Origin: Candidatus Hydrogenedentota bacterium
GTDB lineage: Bacteria > Hydrogenedentota > Hydrogenedentia > Hydrogenedentiales > GCA-2746185
Reading direction: 5' to 3'
Assembly: GCA_012965445.1 (NCBI GenBank)
Contig: DTSJ01000202.1
Span: 1 to 11,694 of the forward strand
DNA: 11,694 bases
The first letter of the stretch is position 1; every line of letters starts with the position of its first letter. The notes below the pieces were generated by a model. The model was not told where the DNA came from and made no database searches. It worked only from the letters and a program-made list of their open reading frames with translations. The position numbers were made by a program, and so were the translations under genes. Positions 1 through 8,148 of this stretch are shown piece by piece.

Positions 1-129
1 CGCCCTGGAGAATTGACCACCAACCGCATTGTCGGCGAAGCAGATGAATCCCGGAAAAAGGGGTTAAACGTGTCGAGGTCAAGTATTGCTAATTCAACAG
101 CATCAAACCTCAAGAAATTCTTGTGTTGA
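1..129 (+). CDS. Possible C-terminal end of an unknown upstream gene (partial)
   Basis: The first forward frame is open from the left edge to a TGA at 127-129 (42 residues). The other two forward frames stop within the first 47 bases, and I see no convincing start on the minus strand. The first ~85 bases have the base composition of the genes in this window, and the sequence turns AT-rich after that, which would fit a gene ending here. The translated stretch is hydrophilic and Lys/Ser/Asn-rich, with no recognisable motif. It could equally be chance reading through non-coding DNA. No function is proposed. Confidence 0.22.
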   Translation, partial: RPGELTTNRIVGEADESRKKGLNVSRSSIANSTASNLKKFLC

Positions 130-156
130 TACTGCAATAGACCTCCGAAAAAGCTT

Positions 157-183
157 TTGGCACTCGATAAAGCAGATTGATAA
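157..183. promoter_or_regulatory. CIRCE-like operator (HrcA-type heat-shock repressor site)
   Basis: The stretch is TTGGCACTC, then exactly nine bases, then GATTGATAA. The known CIRCE consensus is TTAGCACTC-N9-GAGTGCTAA. The left half matches 8 of 9 and the right half 7 of 9, with the canonical spacing, and it lies upstream of groES, where CIRCE normally sits. HrcA bound here would repress groESL at normal temperature. Two cautions apply: it lies about 208 nt upstream of the groES start, farther than usual, and a competing perfect inverted repeat uses the same left arm. No hrcA gene is visible in the window. Confidence 0.45.
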
Positions 184-186
184 AGT
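157..186 (+). promoter_or_regulatory. Candidate sigma-70 promoter overlapping the CIRCE-like site
   Basis: TTGGCA (157-162) and TAAAGT (181-186) are separated by 18 nt. A TG one base upstream of the -10 gives an extended -10 element. The overlap with the CIRCE-like operator is the arrangement expected for HrcA repression. The match is only fair, and a better promoter lies about 80 nt downstream. Confidence 0.3.
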
Positions 187-236
187 TGTGCCAAAATGGC
201 AATTTTTCATATTTCGTATCGATTCGATAGTATTTT

Positions 237-264
237 TTGACCAGATGGTTGATTTTGGTATATT
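237..264 (+). promoter_or_regulatory. Candidate main groESL promoter (extended -10)
   Basis: TTGACC (237-242) is followed after 16 nt by TATATT (259-264), preceded by TGG, so it reads as an extended -10. This is the best sigma-70-like match in the region. Transcription would begin near 271 and leave a leader of about 120 nt before groES. If this is the real promoter, the CIRCE-like site lies upstream of it rather than overlapping or following it, which would be atypical. Confidence 0.45.
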
Positions 265-324
265 TTTATGGTAAGTTATCAGCCGATCTCAAAATATGAT
301 CGATGCCAAAACGACATCTCAATG

Positions 325-362
325 TTGTTTTTAAATTGTAGCAGTTTGTTTTTGAACTGTTG
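325..362 (+). repeat. Two imperfect 17-bp direct repeats, 21-bp period, in the groES leader
   Basis: TTGTTTTTAAATTGTAG (325-341) recurs as TTGTTTTTGAACTGTTG (346-362), with 14 of 17 bases identical and a shift of 21 bp, or two DNA helical turns. The pair ends 28 nt before the groES start. It could be a paired protein-binding site on DNA or RNA, or simply leftover duplication. Part of the second copy can also pair as CAGTT/AACTG. Confidence 0.4.
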
Positions 363-390
363 TAACCTTGTAAAACGAAAGGAAAGTGTA

Positions 391-678
391 ATGAAGATTC
401 GTCCGTTAGGCGACCGTATTCTGGTTAAACGTGAAGATGCAGCCGATACCGTACGTGGCGGGATTATCATCCCGGATTCGGCAAAAGAGAAACCACAGGA
501 AGGTAAGGTTATTGCTGCCGGCAAAGGCCGCATCGATGACAACGGCAAACATCAGCCGATGGAAATTAAAAAGGGCGACCGCATTTTGATGGGTAAATAT
601 GCCGGTACCGAAGTAAAGGTGGACGGTGATGAGCTGATCATCATGCGCGAGGACGACGTTCTTGCGGTCATTGAATAG
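391..678 (+). CDS. groES: Co-chaperonin GroES (Cpn10)
   Basis: A 95-residue protein of the normal Cpn10 length. It forms a heptameric lid on GroEL in the cytosol and closes the folding chamber. It begins [14 protein letters not shown], the family's hallmark first beta strand. The mobile-loop region (about residues 17-31) ends in the hydrophobic GGIIIP segment that docks onto GroEL. The later [20 protein letters not shown] stretch is also typical. The start at 391 is chosen because it gives the standard N-terminus and has AAAGGAAA at 378-385. The open frame continues upstream to 268, but that extension has no family similarity. groEL follows after 56 nt and is presumably co-transcribed. Regulation is probably through the CIRCE-like site and the candidate promoters upstream. 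Confidence 0.98.
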   Translation: MKIRPLGDRILVKREDAADTVRGGIIIPDSAKEKPQEGKVIAAGKGRIDDNGKHQPMEIKKGDRILMGKYAGTEVKVDGDELIIMREDDVLAVIE

Positions 679-728
679 TCTTGAATCTATTCGACAAAAC
701 TTTGAACTCAACCTCAATCAAAGGATAA

Positions 729-2354
<1,626 letters not shown>

Positions 2355-2380
2355 TACATTCGTAAAGTAGTTGCAAAATA

Positions 2381-2414
2381 AAAAGGCCCCGTCGTTCCGA
2401 TGGGGCCTTTTTTT
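2381..2414. terminator. Strong intrinsic terminator, probably bidirectional
   Basis: AAAAGGCCCC (2381-2390) pairs with GGGGCCTTTT (2402-2411). The inner bases TCG and CGA also pair across a TTC loop, with one G-T wobble, giving a stem of about 14 bp. A T-run follows on the plus strand. The A-rich stretch from 2375 to 2384 gives a U-run when read from the minus strand. It therefore can end groEL transcripts and those of the convergent minus-strand small gene. Confidence 0.92.
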
Positions 2415-2427
2415 GGTGTTTACGTAG

Positions 2428-2592
2428 CTACTTCGCGGCGGCCGACGCTTCCCGATCAGCAAGGATCGAATCGAATGCTTTCTCTTTGCTTGGCGGGCAA
2501 TAGGTATGGCTGATGTCGGTTTCAACATCGGTTTTCTTTTTCCAGTCGTTGTCGACTCGATATTTGCGACATACGCAGCATTGAACTGTCAT
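2428..2592 (-). CDS. 54-residue Cys/His mini-protein resembling a stand-alone zinc-finger motif
   Basis: An ORF of 54 codons with ATG at 2592 (minus strand) and TAG at 2428-2430, convergent with groEL. A perfect AAGGAG lies 8 nt before the start, which strongly supports translation. The protein starts MTVQCCVCRKYR, continues through VDNDWKK, then DISHTYCPPS at about 27-35, and ends in a charged Ala-rich tail. The order CxxC-[KR]-x-x-R, Trp, then SHxYCP matches the short Cys motif seen at the C-terminus of many PAS and response-regulator signalling proteins, which usually ends SHGxCPxC. Here it stands alone, and the final Cys is Ser35 (AGC). Likely ligands would be Cys5, Cys8 and Cys32, possibly with His29 or Cys6. 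This is inferred from pattern only. The function is unknown: it could be a small metal-binding or redox protein or a regulator. Confidence 0.72.
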   Translation of the reverse strand: MTVQCCVCRKYRVDNDWKKKTDVETDISHTYCPPSKEKAFDSILADREASAAAK

Positions 2593-2633
2593 CGTTTAAC
2601 TCCTTACGATCTGATCTATCGACTAGAGAACGA

Positions 2634-2656
2634 GGAATCATGAGTCTCATGATTCC
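2634..2656. promoter_or_regulatory. 23-bp near-perfect palindrome, possible operator
   Basis: GGAATCATGAG (2634-2644) and its exact reverse complement CTCATGATTCC (2646-2656) flank a single central T. The symmetry resumes at 2631-2632 and 2658-2659 after one mismatch. It ends 42 nt upstream of the mini-protein start and has no T-run on either side. A dimeric repressor or activator site is therefore more likely than a terminator. The binding protein is unknown. Confidence 0.5.
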
Positions 2657-2773
2657 CCGCCCTCCAGAAAAGGGTTTCCCCTTCCGCGCGGATACATTGG
2701 CAATTTGTGTGCCGATATTTCTTGGCATAGGCTGTGTTGCGTTAAGCCCCTTGTTTTGCATAGACTTGCGCGA

Positions 2774-2801
2774 TGGATAGTAGCCCCGTGTCGGGTATAC
2801 T
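2774..2801 (+). promoter_or_regulatory. Candidate promoter of the ABC operon
   Basis: TATACT (2796-2801) is a 5-of-6 match to the -10 consensus. TGGATA (2774-2779), 16 nt upstream, is a 4-of-6 match to the -35. Transcription would start near 2808 and give a leader of about 80 nt before the ATPase gene. The leader contains the TTCCGG/CCGGAA inverted repeat. Confidence 0.35.
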
Positions 2802-2886
2802 GGACATGATTTTTGCGAGAACTTTTTTCCGGGATCGGTCAATTTTTTTCTCAACCGGAATCGCAGTGAGGGGGGAAATATTACGT

Positions 2887-3819
2887 ATGATTGAAGTTCG
2901 ACAACTAACCAAGGCATACGGCCCTGTTCATGCGGTTGATGATATTTCGTTCGATGTTGAGCAGGGGGAAATCGTGGGCTTTCTTGGCCCCAATGGCGCT
3001 GGCAAGACGACGACCATGCGCATCCTCACGGGCTTTCATCCAGCCACTGCCGGCAACGCACAGGTCGCGGGATTTGACGTACACAAGCGACCGCTGGAAG
3101 TAAAGAGGCGGGTCGGATATTTGCCAGAGAGTGTACCGCTTTACCTCGAAATGGTTGTATCAAGTTATTTGTCTTATGTAGCCGAGTTGAAAGGCATTGG
3201 GCGCGCTCAACGCAAAAAAGAGGTGGCCGACGTTATGGAGCGCTGCGGACTGCTCCATATGCAGAAGCGTCTGATCCAGAATCTATCGAAAGGGTATCGC
3301 CAGCGTGTGGGCCTCGCGCAAGCGTTGCTGGGTAATCCCCCTGTTTTGATATTGGATGAACCGACAGTAGGCCTGGACCCTAAACAGATCGTCGGAATCC
3401 GTCAGATGATCAAGGATTTGGCAGAAAATCATACAGTGCTGCTGAGTACGCACATACTTCCCGAGGTGTCGATGATTTGTAAGCGTGTATTGATCCTGAA
3501 CCAGGGTCGAATCGTCGCGGAGAGAAGCATGGACAGTCTCTCGAACGGTAGTTCACTTAACCTTGAACTTCGCGGATCGGCAGGAACGATTCAAGAGACG
3601 CTTATGAAAGTCGAAGGGGTAGACAAGACGTCAATGCAGGGCAATCGCTACTCCGTCCAACTTTCCGCGGATGCGAAGGTCCAGGAAGTGAGCCCAATCC
3701 TTGTCAGAGCGCTGGTCGGCGCGCAAATCGAGGTCGTGCAGGTGCAGGAACAGTCGGGGACCCTGGAGGACGTGTTCATTGACGCGATTTCGCAAGAGGC
3801 GGAGGTTGCGCATGGGTAA
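2887..3819 (+). CDS. ABC transporter ATP-binding protein, GldA-like
   Basis: A 310-residue cytosolic ATPase that powers the membrane permease encoded next. Visible motifs are Walker A GPNGAGKTT (34-42), a Q-loop region GYLPES (78-82), signature LSKGY (133-137), Walker B LILDEP with catalytic Glu158, D-loop VGLDP (161-165) and His189 of the H-loop in STH. The Q-loop position appears to be Glu81 rather than Gln; to my knowledge GYLPE is usual in this GldA/ABC-2 type branch. Residues from about 220 form the C-terminal accessory domain common to these ATPases. The start at 2887 follows GAGGGGGGAAA at 2868-2878; the in-frame extension upstream runs over promoter-like DNA and is not credible. The last 8 nt overlap the permease gene. 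The substrate is unknown. Confidence 0.93.
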   Translation: MIEVRQLTKAYGPVHAVDDISFDVEQGEIVGFLGPNGAGKTTTMRILTGFHPATAGNAQVAGFDVHKRPLEVKRRVGYLPESVPLYLEMVVSSYLSYVAELKGIGRAQRKKEVADVMERCGLLHMQKRLIQNLSKGYRQRVGLAQALLGNPPVLILDEPTVGLDPKQIVGIRQMIKDLAENHTVLLSTHILPEVSMICKRVLILNQGRIVAERSMDSLSNGSSLNLELRGSAGTIQETLMKVEGVDKTSMQGNRYSVQLSADAKVQEVSPILVRALVGAQIEVVQVQEQSGTLEDVFIDAISQEAEVAHG

Positions 3820-4642
3820 CAGTTGGGTTGTATGCAAGCGCGAATTCAAGTCTTACTTCTCGACCCCCGTAGGCTATGTTGTGCTGGGTACCTACGCCAT
3901 GATTTCAGGGCTGGGCTTTTCGTTTTCCTTTATCCTCTACAGCTTCTGGACTGAAGCTCCGGGTCAATACAAACTACCTGCGGTTCCGGATTTTGAAGAA
4001 GCATTCTTGAGTGAGTACCTCGTGTATTGCGGACTAATTATGATGTTTATCGGCCCGCTCATTACCATGCGTCTGCTCGCCGAGGAGCGCTATCAGGGTA
4101 CGATTGAGTTGCTGCTGACGCATCCGCTGCGTGATCGCGATATCGTCTTTGGAAAGTATCTGGCGGCTCTTTCCATCCTGGGCTTGATGTTTGTCGTGAC
4201 CAGCGTGAATATGGGAATCGCCTACTACTTTGTCGATGTCGAAATTGAAGTACTGCTCTTCGGTTTACTCGCGTTCTTCCTGATGGGCGCGGCCTTCCTG
4301 AGCATGGGCCTGTTTGTATCGTCGATATGCCGCACTCAAATCACGGCTGCGACGCTGACCTTTGCGGCCTATTTCGTTTTCTTTATGATGGGTTATATGG
4401 CGGAAGATATGCGGGAGGATCTGCCTGTACCGTCGGATTGGTCTGAACGGTCCCGGGATTATGCGAATACGGGTTACGAAGGATTGCGCACCATTGTAAA
4501 AGAACTCCCCATAGACGCACACGCGCGGCAGATGGCGCAGGGCATTTTCCAGCCCGTCGATGTCGCCTACTACGTCTTGTTTATCCTGTTCTTTTTGTTC
4601 CTGACCTTCCGATCGCTCGAAATGCGAAAGTGGAGGGGATAG
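3812..4642 (+). CDS. ABC-2 type permease, GldF-like
   Basis: A 276-residue inner-membrane protein with six likely helices at about 21-44, 68-88, 116-139, 147-172, 177-196 and 250-267. The conserved segment ITMRLLAEERYQGTIELLLT (84-103) is typical of the GldF/ABC-2 permease group and marks the cytosolic coupling region after helix 2. A soluble loop of about 50 residues separates helices 5 and 6. The start at 3812 is chosen because GGAGG sits 6 nt upstream and the N-terminus MGNSWVVCKREFKSYF fits the family. A longer open frame from 3701 lies inside the ATPase gene. The gene overlaps the ATPase by 8 nt, so translation is coupled. Together they should form the core of one transporter or membrane-acting complex with an unknown substrate. 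Confidence 0.92.
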   Translation: MGNSWVVCKREFKSYFSTPVGYVVLGTYAMISGLGFSFSFILYSFWTEAPGQYKLPAVPDFEEAFLSEYLVYCGLIMMFIGPLITMRLLAEERYQGTIELLLTHPLRDRDIVFGKYLAALSILGLMFVVTSVNMGIAYYFVDVEIEVLLFGLLAFFLMGAAFLSMGLFVSSICRTQITAATLTFAAYFVFFMMGYMAEDMREDLPVPSDWSERSRDYANTGYEGLRTIVKELPIDAHARQMAQGIFQPVDVAYYVLFILFFLFLTFRSLEMRKWRG

Positions 4643-4645
4643 GCG

Positions 4646-6325
4646 ATGCGACGGATTCGAACACTAGCAGGTATTATCGCAATCGTTGCAGTATGTGTGG
4701 GCTTGAACTTCGTAATCTTAAACGAGTCCGTATTCACCAAAAGCGTACTGAATTCCTTTGGAGTGGCCGCAGGATCAGGAGGAATATGGCTGCTCGTCTA
4801 TTTCACCGGACTCTTCCGGAGAGATAAGCAGTATGGTACGCCCTACGGACTCAATTCTGCAGTCGCGAGCCTCGCTTTTCTCGTGATGTGTATCACGGCT
4901 TACGCTTTTGTGAAACGGATGGATATTTCGCTGGATCTGACTCAAGAGGGACGACGTGAATTGGCTTCTCAAACCGAGCTCGTACTCGAAAGTTTAACGA
5001 AGCCTGTCGAAATTTTCTGCATCTTTGTAAAAACCGGCGACAGTCGTTCGATGATTGCGCAAGATAAAACGGTACGGTTTCTGGAGCAATGTCAGGACTT
5101 GACGGATCATATAACGATTGAAGTGATAGACCCTCAGAAAGACGTGATTCAAATGAAAACCATGAAAGTACTGCACGTTACGGACGTGGGTACGATCGTT
5201 ATCAGATCAGGTTCGCGACAGAAAGAAATTGCCTTGTCGCATGTGAACGCACGTCTCGAGGAGCGTGATTTTACGAATGCTCTGATTAACGTCTCGCGCG
5301 ACATCACCCCGAAGGTCTATTTTCTTGACGGGCACGGCGGGCACGATATTGACGACGATGACCCGACGACGGGCGGTCATCTGTTCAAGAGCCTTCTTCA
5401 ACACGAAGCCTACGAAGTCGAAAAATTGATCATTCCAATCGAAGCACCCTCTATCCCCGACGATTGTTCGGTACTCATCATCAACCATTACACTTCAGAT
5501 CTGACACCTTACGAAATCGGGGCGTTCGATCAGTACATTGAGGACGGTGGACGCATGCTCTTTCTCATAAATCCTGGTATCAAAGTTGATCAAGTGGTCC
5601 AGAGTGAAGAACGGCTGCGTCCGTGGCTGTTGGCACGTTTCGGAATTGATGTCTACCAGGACCTCATTGTCTCGCCCCTGTCAAATGGAGTTCAGCTCGC
5701 ATTAATCGATGACTTCAGCAGCATCAAGGATTATGAAGACACTTCGCCAGACGCAGTCGAGTTTCGCGGCAGTTTCCACGCGACCCACCCTATCACCCGC
5801 AACATTGATGTGCGACTTGATATGCAATGGCTGCGTACCGTGCAGATTCAAGATCCGCCGCCTGATCGGGTAACCGGTACAACGCTGCTTCGGACGACAC
5901 CGGATACCTGGGGCGAAAGTGACATTCCAGCGGTGTTGGACGATAGTTCAGCAATTAGTCGTGACGCTTACGAAATTGATGGTCCAAATAGTGTAGCTGT
6001 CGCTGCAACGTATCACACCGAACGGGCTACGATGGAAGGCGGCCGGTCCCAGGATGCGCGTGTCGTGGTGATCGGCGATGCAGATTCGACCTTGAACCAA
6101 CTACTCCTTGCGGGGGGTACAGCGGATTTGATCTTGAATACGATCGCGTGGCTCACCGAGAACGAAGACCTTATTGCCATCCGTCCGAGAGGCAGTGAAG
6201 GACAGGTACTGAGTCTTACGGTCGCGGAACAACGCGGGATCGTTTGGCTTTCCGTGCTGGGTACATTGCAGGTTATCGTTCTGATTGGCATGTTGACCTT
6301 CCTGTATCGGAGGCGCTATCAATGA
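4646..6325 (+). CDS. GldG-like ABC-transporter auxiliary protein
   Basis: A 559-residue membrane-anchored protein. Predicted helices lie at about 5-24, 36-56 and 70-89, followed by a large, probably periplasmic domain (about 92-530) and a last helix at about 532-553 ending in a basic FLYRRRYQ tail. The soluble part has features of the GldG/ABC_transp_aux family: RRELASQTELVLESLTKPVEI (about 103-123), VRFLEQC (143-149), VEVIDP-like ITIEVIDP (156-163), and VYFLDGHGGHD (224-234), where relatives usually have a GHGE-type turn. Members resemble subunits of the gliding transporter but also occur widely in non-gliding bacteria, so gliding should not be inferred. GGAGGGG at 4632-4638 serves the start, 3 nt after the permease stop. 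An odd feature is the His/Asp-rich turn at 230-245. Confidence 0.9.
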   Translation: MRRIRTLAGIIAIVAVCVGLNFVILNESVFTKSVLNSFGVAAGSGGIWLLVYFTGLFRRDKQYGTPYGLNSAVASLAFLVMCITAYAFVKRMDISLDLTQEGRRELASQTELVLESLTKPVEIFCIFVKTGDSRSMIAQDKTVRFLEQCQDLTDHITIEVIDPQKDVIQMKTMKVLHVTDVGTIVIRSGSRQKEIALSHVNARLEERDFTNALINVSRDITPKVYFLDGHGGHDIDDDDPTTGGHLFKSLLQHEAYEVEKLIIPIEAPSIPDDCSVLIINHYTSDLTPYEIGAFDQYIEDGGRMLFLINPGIKVDQVVQSEERLRPWLLARFGIDVYQDLIVSPLSNGVQLALIDDFSSIKDYEDTSPDAVEFRGSFHATHPITRNIDVRLDMQWLRTVQIQDPPPDRVTGTTLLRTTPDTWGESDIPAVLDDSSAISRDAYEIDGPNSVAVAATYHTERATMEGGRSQDARVVVIGDADSTLNQLLLAGGTADLILNTIAWLTENEDLIAIRPRGSEGQVLSLTVAEQRGIVWLSVLGTLQVIVLIGMLTFLYRRRYQ

Positions 6326-8148
6326 AAACACGTTCTGCGGCAGCCTGGGTTTTGTTGAGCATCGCTCTTATTGCTGGATACTGGTATACCGGTACGCTCG
6401 AAGAAGAAAAACAGCGTGCGGTATTTGAAGCGAAGCGATTGTTCGACTTTGAAGGCGAAGATGTGGTCTGGCTCTCCATTACGACCCGGGAAAACGATGC
6501 CATTGAAGCAAAGCGCCTGGGCGAGAACGAATGGAAACTGGACGAGCCCTACGCACACGTGTATCCCAATCACGCGCTATGGACGAATCTCGCAGAAAAC
6601 GTACCGCTTTTAATCAATCAACGATCCATTGAAGCCTCACCCGACGAACTTGCTCTATACGGACTTGATGACCCGCCGCTCACTATCGTCATCGGAACTT
6701 CTAGGAAGGATTTGATTCAGCTCGATGTAGGCACAGCCGATCCGACGCAAAACCATCACTACGCAAAACTTGCCTCCGGTGAAGTGTTTTTACTCCCGGC
6801 GCCAATGGCGCAGGCGCTGTATCGCTCGATGGACGAACTTCGCGACAGGCGGGTGTTTCCAGCGGTCGACTATACCGTAGACCGGATTCATTATAAGCGT
6901 TTCACGGTAGATGTTCCCGACGACGGGCTGGAACCGATACCTGGCATCGACGAGGAGTATGTGCTTGGTGACGACGACGAATGGCGTATTATCCAGCCGA
7001 TTGACGTACTGGCCTTCCAGGGTGAAATGCTGCATCTGACGAATCAGGTTCAGTATCTGTCAAGCTTTGACTTCATTCCTCTGCCTGACGCGCTGGGAGA
7101 CTACGGACTCGACCCTCCTTGGGCAAAACTGTCGGTGATGAATACGAAAGAAGAAGCGGAACAAACGCTGCTGCTCGGATGGCACGACGACATGGCGGAT
7201 GACGGTCGGATGTTCGCCGCGATCGAGGGCAATCCAGCAGTGTTCACCATTGATCCCGCGTTCCTTTCTTACCTTCCGCAAGATCCCCTGGACTACCGGG
7301 AAGATCACATTTTTACTGGAAAAGCGATAAATCTCGCTTCGATAGAATACGCCGATATGAACCGACAGTTCACGCTGACGAGCGACGACGTGCAGGGCTG
7401 GGTGCTAACGGACCCTGCGTATTCAGATACTGACAATCTGGCGGTGTCGAAACTGATTGATCTGATGAAACGAATTGCGGGCAGCAGGTTTCCCGATGAA
7501 GATGAAGTCGCGCGAAATTTCGGCAGTGATCGGATAAAGTTTACGTTTCACTATAAGGACGGTTCTCCAAGCACGTCGATTTCGATCGGCGGCACCGTTC
7601 CAGATTCGGTAAATCCGGTAATGTTTTATGTGCGCCAGGACTTTGGTTCGGTGACCACTATTGAGTTTCCATGGGTCCAATTCCTTGAGTTGAAACCATT
7701 CCGATTCCGAAAACGAGACCTCCTCAGCTTTGATCCCCGAAGTGCCACGGCGTTATCGATTCGTCTCGATGGAATTACCTACTCGCTCGAAGAACAGAAT
7801 GGTGTCTGGAACGTTTTACAGCCCGCGAATCATGCAGTCGAAAACATCGAAGATGTAGGCACTTTGCTTATGAAGCTAAGATCAGCGTACGCCCGCGATA
7901 TTGTGAAACCTGTTCCAGCAATTGATGTTATGGGATTGGAGGAGCCGTTTTTTGAAGCGGAAGTGACGTATACGACGCCGGACGGGGAAAAAGTCGTGGG
8001 CCCATTGACGCTGGGTAACCTTACTGCGCGTTCGTCACGGGTCCGTTTTGGTCGCGTAAGCGGTAGGCCTGAAACGTTTTATGTGGATCATGGGTTGATC
8101 GAAGATCTGCGAATCGGGCTGCAGGGGATCCGTCCGGTAGAGGAATAA
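6322..8148 (+). CDS. DUF4340 repeat protein, fourth subunit of the ABC operon
   Basis: A 608-residue protein with one N-terminal membrane anchor (about 7-23) and the rest probably in the periplasm. It starts within an ATGA overlap with the GldG-like gene, served by GGAGG at 6309-6313. A recurring unit is visible: a Trp-x-[LIV]-x-x-Pro strand at W71, W221, W360 and W496, and a downstream GL-[DE]-x-P turn at YGLDDPP (113-119), YGLDPP (261-266) and GLEEP (538-542). The third unit has a degenerate version near FGSDRIKF (400-407). This suggests four tandem DUF4340-type modules. DUF4340 proteins commonly follow GldG-like genes; their role is not known to me. The operon appears to end here. Confidence 0.88.
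   Translation: MKTRSAAAWVLLSIALIAGYWYTGTLEEEKQRAVFEAKRLFDFEGEDVVWLSITTRENDAIEAKRLGENEWKLDEPYAHVYPNHALWTNLAENVPLLINQRSIEASPDELALYGLDDPPLTIVIGTSRKDLIQLDVGTADPTQNHHYAKLASGEVFLLPAPMAQALYRSMDELRDRRVFPAVDYTVDRIHYKRFTVDVPDDGLEPIPGIDEEYVLGDDDEWRIIQPIDVLAFQGEMLHLTNQVQYLSSFDFIPLPDALGDYGLDPPWAKLSVMNTKEEAEQTLLLGWHDDMADDGRMFAAIEGNPAVFTIDPAFLSYLPQDPLDYREDHIFTGKAINLASIEYADMNRQFTLTSDDVQGWVLTDPAYSDTDNLAVSKLIDLMKRIAGSRFPDEDEVARNFGSDRIKFTFHYKDGSPSTSISIGGTVPDSVNPVMFYVRQDFGSVTTIEFPWVQFLELKPFRFRKRDLLSFDPRSATALSIRLDGITYSLEEQNGVWNVLQPANHAVENIEDVGTLLMKLRSAYARDIVKPVPAIDVMGLEEPFFEAEVTYTTPDGEKVVGPLTLGNLTARSSRVRFGRVSGRPETFYVDHGLIEDLRIGLQGIRPVEE

Larger units (their letters stand above)
155..196. repeat. 9-bp perfect inverted repeat in the groES upstream region
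   Basis: TTTTGGCAC at 155-163 is the exact reverse complement of GTGCCAAAA at 188-196, with 24 nt between the arms. The left arm overlaps the CIRCE-like left half-site, so the region holds three related half-sites. It may be a composite operator or a stem in a longer transcript. It has no T-run of terminator type directly after the stem. Confidence 0.5.
2593..2886. other. Divergent intergenic region between the mini-protein gene and the ABC operon
   Basis: These 294 nt separate two divergently read genes and should hold the promoters of both. I see no RNA gene. It contains the palindrome at 2634-2656, a small AAGGG/CCCTT hairpin at 2670-2683, and a TTCCGG/CCGGAA inverted repeat (2827-2832 with 2855-2860). 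It also has a near-repeat, CCGGGATCG (2829-2837) and CCGGAATCG (2855-2863). No convincing minus-strand promoter could be placed by eye. Open frames crossing this region on either strand have no start signal or recognisable protein and look accidental. Confidence 0.6.

Noticed and set aside
158..173. Sigma-54 promoter (TGGCAC...GC) before groES
   Set aside because: The GG and GC elements are 13 bases apart instead of 12 and the -12 element lacks the TT; sigma-54 does not tolerate the shift.
366..382. RNA thermometer pairing CCTT with the AAGG of the groES ribosome site
   Set aside because: Only 4 base pairs over a 9-nt loop, too weak to support without folding calculations.
268..390. N-terminal extension of GroES by about 41 residues
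   Set aside because: The extension lies over the promoter and leader repeats, has no Cpn10 similarity, and the start at 391 gives the standard N-terminus with its own ribosome site.
2773..2886. Upstream in-frame extension of the ABC ATPase
   Set aside because: It covers the candidate promoter and an inverted repeat; the ATG at 2887 has a strong ribosome site and the expected family N-terminus.
2522..2917. 131-codon minus-strand frame across the divergent spacer
   Set aside because: It overlaps the start of the ABC ATPase and the mini-protein gene in another frame, lacks a ribosome site and looks non-protein in composition.
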